From the NCBI GenBank assembly GCA_021292165.1, contig CM037880.1, positions 139,874,564-139,938,563 of the forward strand: a stretch of DNA of 64,000 bases, given 5' to 3'. Below, piece by piece: positions 1 through 10,019 of this stretch. Each line of letters starts with the position of its first letter. Position 1 is the stretch's first letter. A program made the translations under genes and the position numbers. This stretch comes from Shinisaurus crocodilurus. Its lineage: Eukaryota > Chordata > Lepidosauria > Squamata > Shinisauridae. The notes beneath the pieces are model-generated. The model searched no databases. It was not told where the DNA came from and saw only the letters and a list, made by a program, of their open reading frames with translations.

Positions 1-144
1 ATTTTTTGGATGGTGTGGAAGGTTGCAGGGGGGGAGAAGAGAGGGAGAAAGCTCAGTCACACTAGTGGACTTCCACTAGTGGGATGCTGGATTTAACCCT
101 ATATATGCACATGGGCAGACACACAAGAACAATATCTATTTCCA

Positions 145-711
145 TGCACAGATTACATAGTCTCCAATTGCCCCGAAAATGCCAGGACCGTCATGAAAAC
201 CCGGCTTCTCACTTTCTCATGCAAAGTCCTAAATTCCCCTGCCTCCCACAACTACAAGCTACTTTAAGGTGCTCTTAAAGGGGCCATGGGCAAAATTGCA
301 GCTAAGCTTGCAGTTTTAGCTTAGCTGCAATTTTGCCCATGGCCTCTTTAAGAGTAGGTCTCTGCTTAGGCTAGAACAGCTGCCACTAAACTGGGAGGGC
401 CAGGCGAGGGTGTGTGGGAAAGGGATTAGCTTTCTACCTGCTGCCTCTGCTGCACGTTGCTGTGGGAAAGGGATTAGCTGGGTGAAAAGAAAAGGAGGTG
501 GAGGCTGCACCCATTGGCCTCGACCAACGGAGAGGCGAATGAGGGAATTTATCACATGATTTCTATCTTTATATTGCCAAAGATTTTATTTCCTAACAGA
601 GCCTCTAACAGGTGAGGTTACAGTGTCAGAAGGAAATGCAAGGAACTTCCCCTTCTCTCTGAAGTGCTATGTTTGGGGGTGTGGGGTGGGTGGGTAAGCT
701 TCACCTGTTGA
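145..711 (-). repeat. Unclassified interspersed repeat, copy 1 (intact)
   Basis: This roughly 567-bp segment is the reverse complement of the sequence at 10020-10351 joined to 13577-13803, so it is one copy of a dispersed repeat in the opposite orientation. It carries a 36-bp-arm palindrome (272-307 and 319-354), a pyrimidine-rich part, and a part near 600-705 ending in GGGTGTGGGGTGGG. I see no terminal inverted repeats, target duplication or coding capacity, so the class (solo LTR, MITE or other) stays open. It is useful as the unoccupied version of the site that the hAT element at 10352 entered in the other copy. Confidence 0.7.
272..354. repeat. 36-bp-arm palindrome inside the unclassified repeat
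   Basis: Arms 272-307 and 319-354 pair with about one mismatch around an 11-nt loop. The arm core reads GGGCCATGGGCAAAATTGCA. The same hairpin is present at about 13602-13679, so it is a fixed part of the repeat family. Confidence 0.85.
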
Positions 712-832
712 ATTTGTGCCAATCCTGACAATTTTAAAGCAAAAACAAAGATTGTCCTGCAAGCAGTTCTGTTTGTCCATGCACTTTTCTCTGTGCCAAA
801 TGTGGTGCGGTCAATATTTGGTATACAGAAAA

Positions 833-1116
833 CAGGGGTGGGTATTGTGTGGCCCTCTAGATCAGTGTTCTCCAACCTTGGGTCCCCAGATGTTTTTGGC
901 CTACAACTCCCAGCATGCCCCAGCCAGCATAGCTGGCTGGGGCATGCTGGGAGTTGTAGGCCAAAAACATCTGGGGACCCAAGGTTGGAGAAAACTGCTC
1001 TAGATGTTGTAGTTGGACTGTAACTCCCGGCATTCCTCACCATTGGCTCCGCTGACGAAGGCAGCTGGGAGTTGCAGTCCAACAACATCTGTAGGGCTGC
1101 ACAATTCTCACCCCTG
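833..1116. mobile_element. hAT-type MITE, outer element of a nested pair
   Basis: The ends are inverted: the left reads CAGGGGTGGGTATTGTGTGG and the right, reverse-complemented, reads CAGGGGTGAGAATTGTGCAG. Once the inner element (863-997) and one 8-bp duplicate are removed, the left half continues as GCCCTCTAGATGTTGT, pairing with the right arm (GCCCTACAGATGTTGT reversed). Flanking octamers 825-832 and 1117-1124 match at about 6 of 8 positions, fitting an old 8-bp hAT target duplication. There is no coding capacity. Confidence 0.75.
863..997. mobile_element. Palindromic hAT-type MITE with perfect 8-bp target duplication
   Basis: The element is 135 bp. It starts CAGTGTTCTCCAACC and is almost wholly palindromic: arms 870-928 and 932-990 (59 nt each) are exact reverse complements around the 3-nt spacer ATA. 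It is flanked by an exact 8-bp duplication CTCTAGAT at 855-862 and 998-1005, the hallmark of hAT insertion. A related copy lies at 46563-46698, and a partial relative at about 12461-12565. It encodes no protein and would depend on a hAT transposase in trans. Confidence 0.9.
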
Positions 1117-1310
1117 CCATAAAAGGTACAAATTTGCTTTGAGGTTATCTATGTAATTTTGACTTTTGTTTCTAAATGTTGCGGAGTGCTTTTCTTTGGT
1201 ATAAAGCATGAAACAGGCTCCCTGGTGACACTGAAACTAAGTGGCAGTAACTCCTTTGCTTGTCTTGTGTTGTTCCGGTTTGAGTTTTATGGAAAGGACT
1301 TCTGTACTTT

Positions 1311-1389
1311 AGGATGTAATCCTATACACACTTTCCATTGAATGTAATAGGACTTACTTCTGAGTACATAAGCATAGGATTGCACTGTT
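1311..1389. repeat. Short dispersed repeat with GCAATCCTAT-type ends
   Basis: The segment starts AGGATGTAATCCTATACACA and ends in the inverse AGCATAGGATTGCACTGTT, with a core resembling TAGGACTTACTTCTGAGTA. Segments with the same core lie at about 28553-28640 and 61988-62075. This looks like a small MITE-like family; there is no coding capacity. Confidence 0.55.
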
Positions 1390-2112
1390 ATTCTGTTTTC
1401 AGAGCAGTGGTAAATTTTACTTGGCTCTACCTGTGTACCCAAAGAAAAAGTCTTTTTTTAACACATGCTGAAGTGCAATGGAGAAAGCTCTCTACAGTAA
1501 TGATTAGGATTATTCTGCAAGGATTTTGGATTGGTTTTTAAAAACTGTATTAGGAGGGAGTTAGCAGAAAACACACCCTCCTCAAGAGAAAGAAAGAAAA
1601 AATCCCAACTACCTGAAATAGCAGCAACAGTAATCATCATTCCATTTTGGCATTATTGTTCAATCACAGTGTTGTTCTTTTTTTTTCTTCTTTTTTTAAA
1701 AATAAAGTACAATAGAGCCCACATGTTTTTTTTTCTGAGTGGAGAAAATAGGAGCTTGCAGGGTGGGCATGTGAACCACTTTGCACACTCAGAGATATCT
1801 AAATGTTAATTATTATTATTATAAATTCAAAAATTTCTGTGCTTAAAATATTGCAGTTTTGTGTGTTTCCTCTAATAAATTTTGTACTTGACCATGCCCT
1901 TTGGTTGCCTGGCCATATCCTTGGCCACGCCCTCATGTTGCCTGGCCACGCCCTCTTGATCACACCTTCATGTTGCTTAACTATACCTCTTACAAATTCA
2001 TATGTGTGTCCCTATTCTCATCTGTGAAATGTTGGAGGGTATGAGATTGTCCTCGCTAGATATAGGAGCAATACATTATTGCTGCTGTGTTATATTTATC
2101 TGAGCAATACAG
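1390..2112. other. AT-rich stretch with a small minisatellite, no gene seen
   Basis: The segment is AT-rich with poly-T runs and a TTA run near 1807. At 1888-1990 a degenerate tandem array repeats a unit close to TTGCCTGGCCACGCCCTC. The short open frames here resemble no protein family I know. Confidence 0.5.
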
Positions 2113-2280
2113 CCTGTGGCTCATCACGCTGGCTCAGCTTGTCTGAGTGTGGAAAGCTAAGCAGGGTCAGGCCTGGTTATTACTTGGATGGGAGACCCCT
2201 CCTCTAGTTTCCTGCATTGAGCAGGGGGTTGGACTCGATAGCCTTGTGTAGGTTCCTTCCAACTCTATAATCTATGAAAT
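2113..2280 (+). repeat. 5S rRNA-derived SINE with CR1-type 3' tail
   Basis: The head follows the internal control region of 5S rRNA (AAGCTAAGCAGGGTC, then TACTTGGATGGGAGACC), the type 1 RNA polymerase III promoter bound by TFIIIA. The tail (CTGCATTGAGCAGGGGGTTG, then CTTCCAACTCTATAATCTAT) is the 3' end of CR1 LINEs and matches the CR1 copy ending near 19149. This is inferred to be a SINE mobilised by CR1. Confidence 0.85.
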
Positions 2281-2445
2281 ACTATGAGCACTTTGTGAAG
2301 CCTATGCTTTAAATAGGTAATGGGAATAGAAGTGAGCCACCATAATAAAACTATGATTTCTTCTTGACCTTTGTGTGTGTGTAACTAACTAATTTATTGT
2401 TACATGAAAGCAAAGTATTTTAGATAACAGAGGGGTAATGAACAA

Positions 2446-2528
2446 GGATCTCTAGTTAAAGGGCTTCAGATAGTAGGGCTAGGAAAGACTTCTGTCCGAG
2501 ACCCTGTAGAGCTGATGGCCATCACAGT
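2446..2528 (+). repeat. tRNA-derived SINE, left half, split by a LINE
   Basis: The sequence resembles the body of a squamate tRNA-derived SINE (CTAGTTAAAGGGCTTCAG, then GAGACCCTGTAGAG) and continues at 7759-7821. The two halves are separated by the RTE-like LINE and its 17-bp duplication. The tRNA-like head is missing, so the copy was truncated at its 5' end before it was split. Compare the fuller copy at 63385-63568. Confidence 0.7.
2512..2528. repeat. 17-bp target-site duplication of RTE-like LINE (left copy)
   Basis: CTGATGGCCATCACAGT occurs here and exactly again at 7742-7758. It brackets the RTE-like LINE, whose microsatellite-like 3' tail (ATC repeats on the plus strand) starts at 2529. 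This is the signature of target-primed reverse transcription. Confidence 0.9.
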
Positions 2529-2637
2529 CATCATCATCAGGTGATCACTCGTGACGGAGTAAGATTGTCTTCCAGGATAAAAATTTACAAAAAGAAAATT
2601 TTAAAAGGAGGAAATTCTAAAGAAAATTGTGTAGATT

Positions 2638-3241
2638 CTAGCGATGGGTCCGTAAGTGACTGTGGAGGCCAATTCTAGATCCACACAGCTTCCCACAGTG
2701 AGGACACAGGTTACAGGACACCAGATGGAAGATGGTCCTGTAAAGGATTCGTTTGATGTGCTTTTCGCTTAGCACGTTTCTCCCTTTCACCTTGCACTCG
2801 TACTTCTTCAAAGTCCATGGAACCTTTGTGAAAGGCCAACCTCCATTTAGATTGTTCATGGGGCAGAGCTTCCCAGTTTTCGATGTTTATATTGCATTTT
2901 TTTAGATTAGCCTTAAGAACATCTTTAAACCTCTTATACTGACCACCGATATTCCGCTTTCCATCCTTGAGTTGGGAATAAAGTAACTGCTTTGGGAGAC
3001 GGCAGCCAGACATTCGAACAACATGACCGGTCCACTGAAGTTGGCGTTGAAGGATAATTTTTTCAATGCTAGTAGTCTTTGCTTCTTCCAGTACACTAAC
3101 ATTTGTTCGCCTATTCCCAAGTAATTCGCAGGATTTTCCGGAGGCAACATTGATGAAATCTTTCAAGGAGGTGGAAATAATGTTTATAGATAGTTCATGT
3201 TTCACAGGCATACAATAAAGTTGGTAATACAATGGCTTCAT
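2638..3241 (-). pseudogene. RTE-like LINE ORF, C-terminal region with C2H2-type zinc finger
   Basis: This is the C-terminus of the LINE polyprotein, downstream of the reverse transcriptase. Frame 2711-3241 holds the basic region typical of these elements (QWTGHVVRM, then DGKRNIGGQYKRFKDVLKAN). A frameshift leads into 2638-2859, which ends with a finger of spacing C-x2-C-x12-H-x3-H (it starts CPHCGKLCGS and ends SHLRTH). Known RTE-like proteins of animals can carry such a C-terminal finger, presumably for nucleic-acid binding; that role is inferred. The same finger is preserved in the fragment at 35795-35992. It is not a host zinc-finger gene, because it is single and contiguous with LINE sequence. 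Confidence 0.8.
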
Positions 3242-4121
3242 AAACCAGTGTTTTGGTCTTCTTACAAATATCCCGATCCTCGAACACTCTATGTTTCATT
3301 CGAGAAAACGCGGCACTTGCGGAGCTCAAACGATGCTGGATTTCACTGTCAATGTTAGCTGTAACAGAAAGATAGCTGCCAAGATAGAGAAAATGATCGA
3401 CATTTTCCAGTATTGCCCCACCAAGCTGGATAGATGGCATCACCAAAGGGTTTACTTGCACTTGCTGATTAAGCACTTTGGTTTTTTTGATGTTAAGTGA
3501 GAGACCAAGTTTTTCGTATGCTTCTGCAAAAGCATTTAGGATAGTTTGGAGATCACCCTCTGAATGTGTGGAGACCACATTATCATCAGCATACTGAAGT
3601 TCCACAATGGAGGTTGTAATTACCTTACTTTTTGCTTTCAGCCTGCTGAGATTAAAAAGCTTTCCATCTGTTCGATATATAATTCCCACACCAGTGGGAA
3701 GTTTCCCCTCGACAAGATGTAAAATCATGGCAATGAAAATAGCAAATAATGTTGGGGTGATAACACATCCCTGTTTAACACCTGATCCCACTTTAAATGG
3801 AGCACCATGAGAGCTGTTGTTGTCCAAAACTGTTGCCGTCATGTTGTCATGGAGAAGTCGCAAGATATTCACAAATTTATTGGGGCACCCAATTTTCATA
3901 AGGATAGCCCAGAGAGCTGTTCGGTCTATAGCAGTATCAAAGGCCTTAGCCAAATCAATAAATGCCATATAAAGGGGTTGATTTTGCTCCCGGCATTTTT
4001 CTTGGCGCTGATGTACAGTAAAAATCATGTCTACTGTCCCTCTAGAGGGGCGGAAACCATACTGAGTTTCAGGGAGGATCTCTTCTGAAATATAGAAGAC
4101 AGTTTGCGAGAATCCTAGCAA
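3195..4121 (-). pseudogene. RTE-like LINE reverse transcriptase core
   Basis: A 308-residue open stretch contains the central motifs of a non-LTR reverse transcriptase: QYGFRPSRGTVDMIF, the catalytic aspartate in MAFIDLAKAFDTA, GVKQGCVITPTLF, then QYADDNVV with the paired active-site aspartates intact, and LSLNIKKTKVL. The enzyme copies element RNA into DNA at a nicked chromosomal target. The frame is broken on both sides, so no full protein can be made, although this core has stayed open. Neighbouring frames at 4232-4432 and 2638-3241 belong to the same protein. Confidence 0.9.
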
Positions 4122-4231
4122 ATATTTTACCTGGAGAGAAATGCCGCGATAGTTTCCACAGTCTGTTCTATCACCCTTCTTAAAGAGGGTGATAATTATG
4201 GCATCACTGAAGTCTTCTGGGATCTCTTCTC

Positions 4232-4432
4232 TTATCCAGATTTTTTCAATGAGTTTATGAAGATGTTGTACAAGTTCGGGGGCCCTTCTTTAAAGATTTC
4301 AGCAGGAATCCCATCTGGTCCACTAGCTTTGTTATTCTTCATTTGATTAATGGCTTTTATAACTTCATCCAAAGTGGGGAGTATTGCAAGTTCCTCTAAT
4401 TTGTTTTTGCGGGATTTGCGGAAAAGTCTCAT
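4232..4432 (-). pseudogene. RTE-like LINE reverse transcriptase, N-terminal motif
   Basis: This short frame carries PTLDEVIKAINQMKNNKASG followed by PDGIPAEIFK, the conserved entry motif of non-LTR reverse transcriptases. It lies in a different frame from both the upstream segment (4365-5405) and the RT core (3195-4121), showing at least two frameshifts in this copy. Confidence 0.85.
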
Positions 4433-5443
4433 TATCCACCTTAGATTTACGATTTAAAAGATCATAATAATGCTCTTTCCAACGCAGTGCAATAGACTCT
4501 TTGTCTTTTAAGATTTTGGTGCCATCTTTTGATTGTAAAGGGTTTGTACCATAGGTTTTTGGTCCATAAATGGCCCTTGTGGCCTTAAAAAAGCCCCGTG
4601 CATCATGAGATTCTGCAAGTTGTTGAATTTCTTTCTTTTTCCACCAAGCGTTCTTAAGTTCTCTTGTTCTTCTTTGGACCTCAGCCTTTGCACTAGCGTA
4701 GATTTTTTTCTTGGCAGCACAGTTAATATCATTTTGCCATATTTGGAAGGCTTTCCTTTTTTGGTCAATTATATATTTAATCTCATTATCATTTTCATCA
4801 AACCAATCCTGATGTTTCTTAGTTTCATATCCAATAGTTTGTTCACAAGCTGCAGTAATGGAGGTTTTCAGCTTAGACCAATGGTCCTCAATGTTATCAG
4901 GAGGTTCCGTAGGTAGATGTTCCTTAAGAAATGATTGAAGACGAGTTTGCTTAATAGGATCTTGAAGGGCGTGGATGTTCATTTTATGCCTTGGTTTCCT
5001 TCCTTGAAGCCTACGTTGGGGAGCAATGTTGATAACCATAGTGGACCGGATTAGTCGGTGGTCTGTCCAGCAGTCGTTGGCACTCACCATGGCCCTAGTA
5101 AGAAGTACATCACGGCGATCTCTAACACAGACAATTACATAATCCGGAAGATGCCAGTGCTTTGACCGTGGGTGCTGCCATGATGTTTTAAACTTATTCT
5201 TTTGTCGAAAGAGCGTGTTTGTAATAGTGAGATTATGCTCTGCACATATAGACAAAAGTAAGATTCCGTTCGAGTTGCTATTACCAACTCCGTCTTTTCC
5301 AATAGTTTCTGGCCATAAATCAAAGTCACGCCCGACTCTTGTGTTAAAATCACCCAGGAGGATAATTTTATTCTCCTTAGGTATCTCTGACAGGAGAGTG
5401 TCCAACTGGGTATAAAAACTTTCCTTGATGTCTTCATCAGCAT
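4365..5443 (-). pseudogene. RTE-like LINE endonuclease (partial) and linker
   Basis: This is the C-terminal part of the apurinic/apyrimidinic-type endonuclease that nicks target DNA, followed by a lysine- and tryptophan-rich linker. Visible motifs are ILLGDFNTRVGRD, then NTLFRQKNKFKTSWQHPRS, the tyrosine-containing LPDYVIV, and CWTDHRLIRS, the family's D-H motif. The N-terminal catalytic part is missing through 5' truncation. The frame (346 residues at 4365-5405, extending to about 5443) once ran on into 7689-7741, which still encodes LANNQQVTILSAYAPTL when read across the L2 insertion. Confidence 0.85.
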
Positions 5444-5460
5444 CTAATGTTGGCGCATAA
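5433..5460. repeat. 28-bp target-site duplication of L2 insertion (left copy)
   Basis: The 28 bases starting TTCATCAGCATCTAATG recur without a mismatch at 7661-7688. They bracket the L2 element 5461-7660 and lie inside the endonuclease coding region of the RTE-like LINE. The length and lack of mismatches point to a fairly recent L2 insertion. Confidence 0.95.
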
Positions 5461-7612
5461 CATGATCGACATGATCGCCCCCAAACGTCCTCTCCGGACC
5501 ACTTCTAACCGGGCACCCTGGTATACAGAAGATCTCAGGGAGCTGAAGCGGAAAGGACGACGACTGGAGCGCCGATAGCGGAAAACTTGACTTATGTCCG
5601 AAAAGACACGTCATAGAGAGCATCTTCACTCCTACGGGGTGGCAATACATGCAGCGAAGAAAGTTTTCTTCTCTGCTCGCATTGTGTCTGCGAATTCGCG
5701 TCCAGCAGAACTGTTCAGGGTGGTGAGGGGTCTAACGCAGACACCTTCACCCCTGAACCCGATTTTAGAGCCTACGGTTGCTCGCTGTGATGCCTTTAAC
5801 AATCATTTCACAGATAAAATCTCTCGGATAAGAGCCGACTTAGACGCCCTCATTATAGCAGAAGCAGACAATGGAGTGTCCAGTAACTCCGCAAGTAGGA
5901 TTACACTGGATCAGTTTCAGTTGGTGAGTACCGAGGACGTGGACAAGCTGCTTGGTCGAGTGAAGAGGACTACTTGCCCTCTCGATCCCTGCCCTTCCTG
6001 GTTGGTTGTTCAAGGAGGAGATGCAGTTGGATTACAATTATAACGTATTGTTAATGCATCTCTCCAGGGAGGGAGTTTTCCATCCTGTTTGAAAGAAGCG
6101 GTTGTACGGCCGCTTCTAAAAAAGCCCTCCCTGGATCCCTTAGACCTTAACAATTACAGACCAGTGTCGAATCTCCCGTTCTTGGGCAAGGTGATCGAGA
6201 GGGCGGTTGCCTTCCAACTCCAAGCAGTTTTGGATGACACCAATTTTCTAGACCCATTTCAAACTGGCTTCAGAGCAGGATACGGAGTTGAGACTGCCTT
6301 AGCAGATGATCTACGCCTGAGTACCGACAGGGGGAGTGTGTCCCTGTTGGTGCTTTTGGACCTCTCAGCGGCTTTCGATACCATCGACCATGGTATCCTT
6401 CTGGAACGCCTGAGGGGACTGGGAATCGGGGGCACTGTGCTTCAGTGGTTCCGGTCCTACCTCTCGGGTAGGTTCCAGATGGTGATGCTTGGGGATAGCT
6501 CCTCCTCCAAAAAGGAGCTGCTATGTGGCGTGCCACAAGGAGCTATTCTTTCCCCAATGCTATTTAATATCTACATGAAACCACTGGGAGAGATCATCCG
6601 GGGGCATGGGGCGGGGTGCTGACACCCAAATATATTTCTCTATGCCTTCAGCAACAGCGTCAGCTAAGGATAGTGTGTCTCCTCTGAATGAATACCTGGA
6701 GGCAGTAATGCGCTGGATGAGGAAAAATAAACTGAAACTGAATCCAGACAAGACGGAGGTTCTTGCTGTCAGAGGCCACAACCTGGGTTTGGAGGTATGT
6801 CAACCAGTTCTGGATGGGGTTACATTCCCCCTGAAAGACTGTGTTCGCAGCTTGGGGGTGCTTCTGGATCCATCGCTCCAAATGACATCCCAGATAGATG
6901 CGACGGCTAGGAGTGCCTATTATCAGCTTCAGCTGATACGCCAGCTGCGCCCCTTCCTAGAGTTGGAGGACCTAGAGACGGTAGTGCACGTGCTGGTAAC
7001 TTCGAGGCTCGACTTCTGCAATGCGCTGTACATAGGGCTACCTTTATATCTAGTCCGGAAACTTCAACTAGTGCAAAATATGGCAGCCAGATTCATTACT
7101 GGTACACCTAGGGGTGCTCACATCACACCAGTTTTAAAAGCACTCCACTGGCTGCCAGTCAGTTTCCGGGTGAAGTATAAAGTGTTGGTTATTACCTTTA
7201 AAGCCCTACATGGTTTGGGTCCAGGCTACCTTCGGGATCGCCTTCTCCCGTACAATCCACCCCACACACTCAGGTCCTCTGGGAGGAATTTACTTCAGCC
7301 AGCCAAAACTAGGCTGACAAGTATTACCCAGAGGACCTTCTGCTGCTCCCAGATTATGGAATGGCCTGCCGGAAGAGATTCGTCAATTTAGCAGTATCTT
7401 AGAATTTAAAAAAGCCATAAAGACTGATCTCTTCCGGCAGGCCTATCCGGCGGAATTTTAGGATGCTTTTAAGATGTTTTAAGATGTTTTATAATGTTTT
7501 TAAGTAGTTTTAAGATGTTTTAATAGTACGTGTTGTGTTTTGACTAGTTTATGTATTTTATATTTTTGTGGTTCCCCGCCTCGATCTAGACGGAGAGGCG
7601 GGTAAGAAAGAA

Positions 7613-7658
<46 letters not shown>

Positions 7659-7660
7659 TA
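5461..7660 (+). mobile_element. L2 LINE, 5'-truncated, inserted into RTE-like LINE
   Basis: This 2.2-kb plus-strand L2 copy starts inside the linker before the reverse transcriptase, so the endonuclease is absent. It ends with a hairpin-like 3' UTR (CCCCGCCTCGATCTAG, then GGAGAGGCGGGTAAG) and a long TTA repeat at about 7617-7658. A perfect 28-bp duplication flanks it. It interrupts the minus-strand RTE-like element, so it is younger than that element. Confidence 0.95.
5500..7461 (+). pseudogene. L2 reverse transcriptase, catalytic motif deleted
   Basis: The L2 protein can be followed from RAPWYTEDLRELKRKGRR through [48 protein letters not shown] and [16 protein letters not shown] to KLNPDKTEVL and the C-terminal LHWLPVSFRVKYKVL. 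It ends near LFRQAYPAEF at 7461. Breaks include an in-frame stop at 6041-6043, a stop near 5580, and a frameshift near 7350. At about 6618-6625 GGGGTGCTGACACCC replaces the sequence that should encode the YADD active site. Compared with the L2 copy at 41.8 kb, about 14 bases (3n+2) are missing there, which also shifts the frame. The enzyme encoded would be inactive. Confidence 0.9.
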
Positions 7661-7741
7661 TTCATCAGCATCTAATGTTGGCGCATAAGCGCTCAAAATA
7701 GTTACCTGCTGGTTATTGGCGAGCTTTAATTGAAGAGTTAT
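7661..7741 (-). mobile_element. RTE-like LINE, 5' remainder beyond the L2 insertion
   Basis: Bases 7661-7688 are the second copy of the 28-bp L2 target duplication. Bases 7689-7741 are the remaining 5' end of the RTE-like LINE, encoding the endonuclease residues LANNQQVTILSAY on the minus strand. The 17-bp duplication of the RTE-like LINE follows at 7742-7758. Confidence 0.9.
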
Positions 7742-7758
7742 CTGATGGCCATCACAGT

Positions 7759-7821
7759 AGACAGCCCTGACCTAGATGGACCAATGGTCTGATTTGGTAG
7801 AAGGCAGCTTTATATGCTCCT
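7759..7821 (+). repeat. tRNA-derived SINE, right half with 3' end
   Basis: This continues the SINE begun at 2446-2528, with GACCTAGATGGACCAATGG, then AAGGCAGCTTTATATG, the 3' end also seen in the copy at 63385-63568 (AAGGCAGCTTCCTATGTTCC on its sense strand). The split proves that the SINE was present before the RTE-like LINE inserted. Confidence 0.7.
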
Positions 7822-9829
7822 AAATTGAATTAATTCAACTGGTTAGAGCTGGTACAGATGAGTATCATGTGAAAGAGTTTAAAAGACATTACTTATTTTT
7901 ACTTAATTTGGGGCCACTTAATTCTAACGCTTAACACAGCCACCCTGATCTGGCCGTCTATTGCAGACAAATGGGGTTTCCATGCATGGAGGAGCTCCCC
8001 ACCTACAACAACTTCCCCATTCATTGTATTATAGAAAGAGGAAGTTTCATGCATGTTTCAACCCCCTTCTGTCAAAATGAACAGGGATTCCAGGGAAGTC
8101 TACAACATGCACAGAATGCCTATGTGTAGGATTAATGGGAAAGTACTTCCCAGCCTAAATATTGTGAAGAGAAGCTGGCTATTGTAGCATTGACTATGTC
8201 CAATAATCTACTATCTCAGATGTATATTACACTTTTTAGTGTGTAAAGCACTTTACACACTAAAGTGCCTTTTCTGTTATGCATCTGTGAAAGTAGCTAT
8301 TGCTGGTTGGAAAATCAAGGCAAAGAGGTAGTGAGTTACCTAAGACCATTTAGGGCTGCTTCATACCACATATAAAATCCATACCAAAGACAGAGTTCAG
8401 TTACCGTATACTGGTGGGATCCTAGGAGCCTGGTGGTAAAAGGGTGATGCCCAGTGTTAAAGGGACAGTCTGTACATGGTTGGGGTGGAACAGGAAAGGA
8501 AAGGGATGACAACCAGCAAATTAGTTCAGCAAAATTGTTCAGCTATTGTATATGCTTACACATCATCTGCCTCCAAGCTATAAATCCATATATACATTTG
8601 TTGAACTGTTTTCTTCAGATTATTCTGATATTATTTTAATGCTGCTTTTATAGATTTGGGGTTGCATTCAGACTTAGTTCTCATTGAAATCAATGGGTCA
8701 TAAGTCTTTTTTTTCTTTCAAAACACTCATCTCTGAATAAGATTCAGACACTTCATTGCAAAGAATATCCTGCAGTTTTAAAATCTTGTTATTTCACATG
8801 GCTATACCTGCTTTAATATTAATATTTCAAATGTATTTTAATATTTTGGGCCAATTAGTACTTTGTTATTGACTCTGTAATTTCTTCTACCCTTTTGCAT
8901 TGCATTGTGAATGTATATAGTATGTTGAACCTGCACATATTTTATTTTTCATAGGGTGTATTTCCATGCTGCTGTTACATTCCATGCTTTTATTCACTTC
9001 AAATTTGACATTTGTTGAGCTAAACCCAGATTTCCTGTAGTCTTTAATAATTCTGGGAGGTCCATGACTAGGTATATACTTGTGGTGGCCTGTCTTTTTA
9101 AAAAATATTAGTGTAATAGGTGGTGCTGTAACATTGATCTTTAAGACATCATTTTCACATAGGCTAAAATTATAGGAGATATAAATATATACTGGAGGAA
9201 GAAATGAACTTCCAGTGCTTTTAATATAGAAGAACTATAATTGTGAGGTGTCAAATGGCATTGATTCAAAAATTCTGTGGCAGGCCTTAGAAGGTTATAA
9301 ATAATATTAATTCAATACATGCACACATACAAGTGAGCACACACACGACGGAAAACTAGAAACCATGTCAGCCCTTGGGAAAGTTGGGAAAAGTAGTACA
9401 AGAACACCAGCTATGGGAGTTTAAATGGTCAAAACTCACACAACACATAAAGCTGATTCTAGAGATTTTCCAGGTTGAGAACATACGGTTTGAATGTTCT
9501 CATTTTATTATTAAGGAATTCTTACTTTTATGACCTCCTCTTCCCCAGTGAATTTAGGACTTGTGAAAAGGTTCGCAGCTCTGGAAACTCAAGACCTTCG
9601 TGTAACCTTTTTCCTTCTTTTAAACCTCTCATTAAAAATGTGCTTTGAAAGGGATTGTGCTCCAGTTCATAAACCAACCCCTATAGCTAGAAGCTGGGGA
9701 GCACCCCTTAGTATTAAATTCAATTTCATAATGGTTTGGTGATCTATATTTCCAATTTCCAAAAAGTAGCTATGGTGAAATCAAACAGAAATAGAAACAG
9801 CTTCAACTACACTTTATATAGATTTCATA
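7822..9829. other. AT-rich non-coding stretch, no gene seen
   Basis: About 2 kb of AT-rich sequence with no recognised element. A small hairpin of 17-bp arms lies at 8230-8267 (CACTTTTTAGTGTGTAAAG against its inverse). The longest open frames here are about 70 codons and match no family I know. Confidence 0.5.
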
Positions 9830-9988
9830 GATCACAGAGTTGGAAGGAGCCTACAAGGCTATTGAGTCCAACCCCCTGCTCAATGCGGGAAACTAGAGGA
9901 GGGGTCTCCCATCCAAGTAATAACCAGGCTTGACCCTGCTTAGCTTTCCACGCTCAGACAAGCTGAGCCAGCGTAAGCCACAGTCCTG
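9830..9988 (-). repeat. 5S rRNA-derived SINE with CR1-type tail
   Basis: This minus-strand copy has the CR1-like tail on the left (ATAGATCACAGAGTTGGAAG) and the 5S head on the right (GACCCTGCTTAGCTTTCCAC). TTTATAT at 9823-9829 and 9992-9998 is a possible short target duplication. Confidence 0.85.
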
Positions 9989-10019
9989 TTTTTTATATGT
10001 GTTTATCTCTTTTTTCTTC

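Larger units (their letters stand above)
2529..5460 (-). mobile_element. RTE-like non-LTR retrotransposon, 5'-truncated, interrupted by L2
   Basis: This is a minus-strand LINE with an apurinic-type endonuclease, a reverse transcriptase and a C-terminal zinc finger. It ends in a short (TGA)n-like tail at 2529. It continues at 7689-7741 beyond an L2 insertion, and the whole is flanked by the 17-bp duplication. The 5' end is truncated inside the endonuclease. At least four frame changes break the reading frame, so it is dead. The clade is tentative: endonuclease and RT style and the short repeat tail suggest RTE or a relative, but I have not placed it by phylogeny. A 3' fragment of the same family lies at 35693-36158. 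Confidence 0.85.

Noticed and set aside
2638..2859. Possible host C2H2 zinc-finger exon
   Set aside because: There is only one finger, and it continues directly from LINE protein sequence and recurs in a second LINE copy with target duplications.
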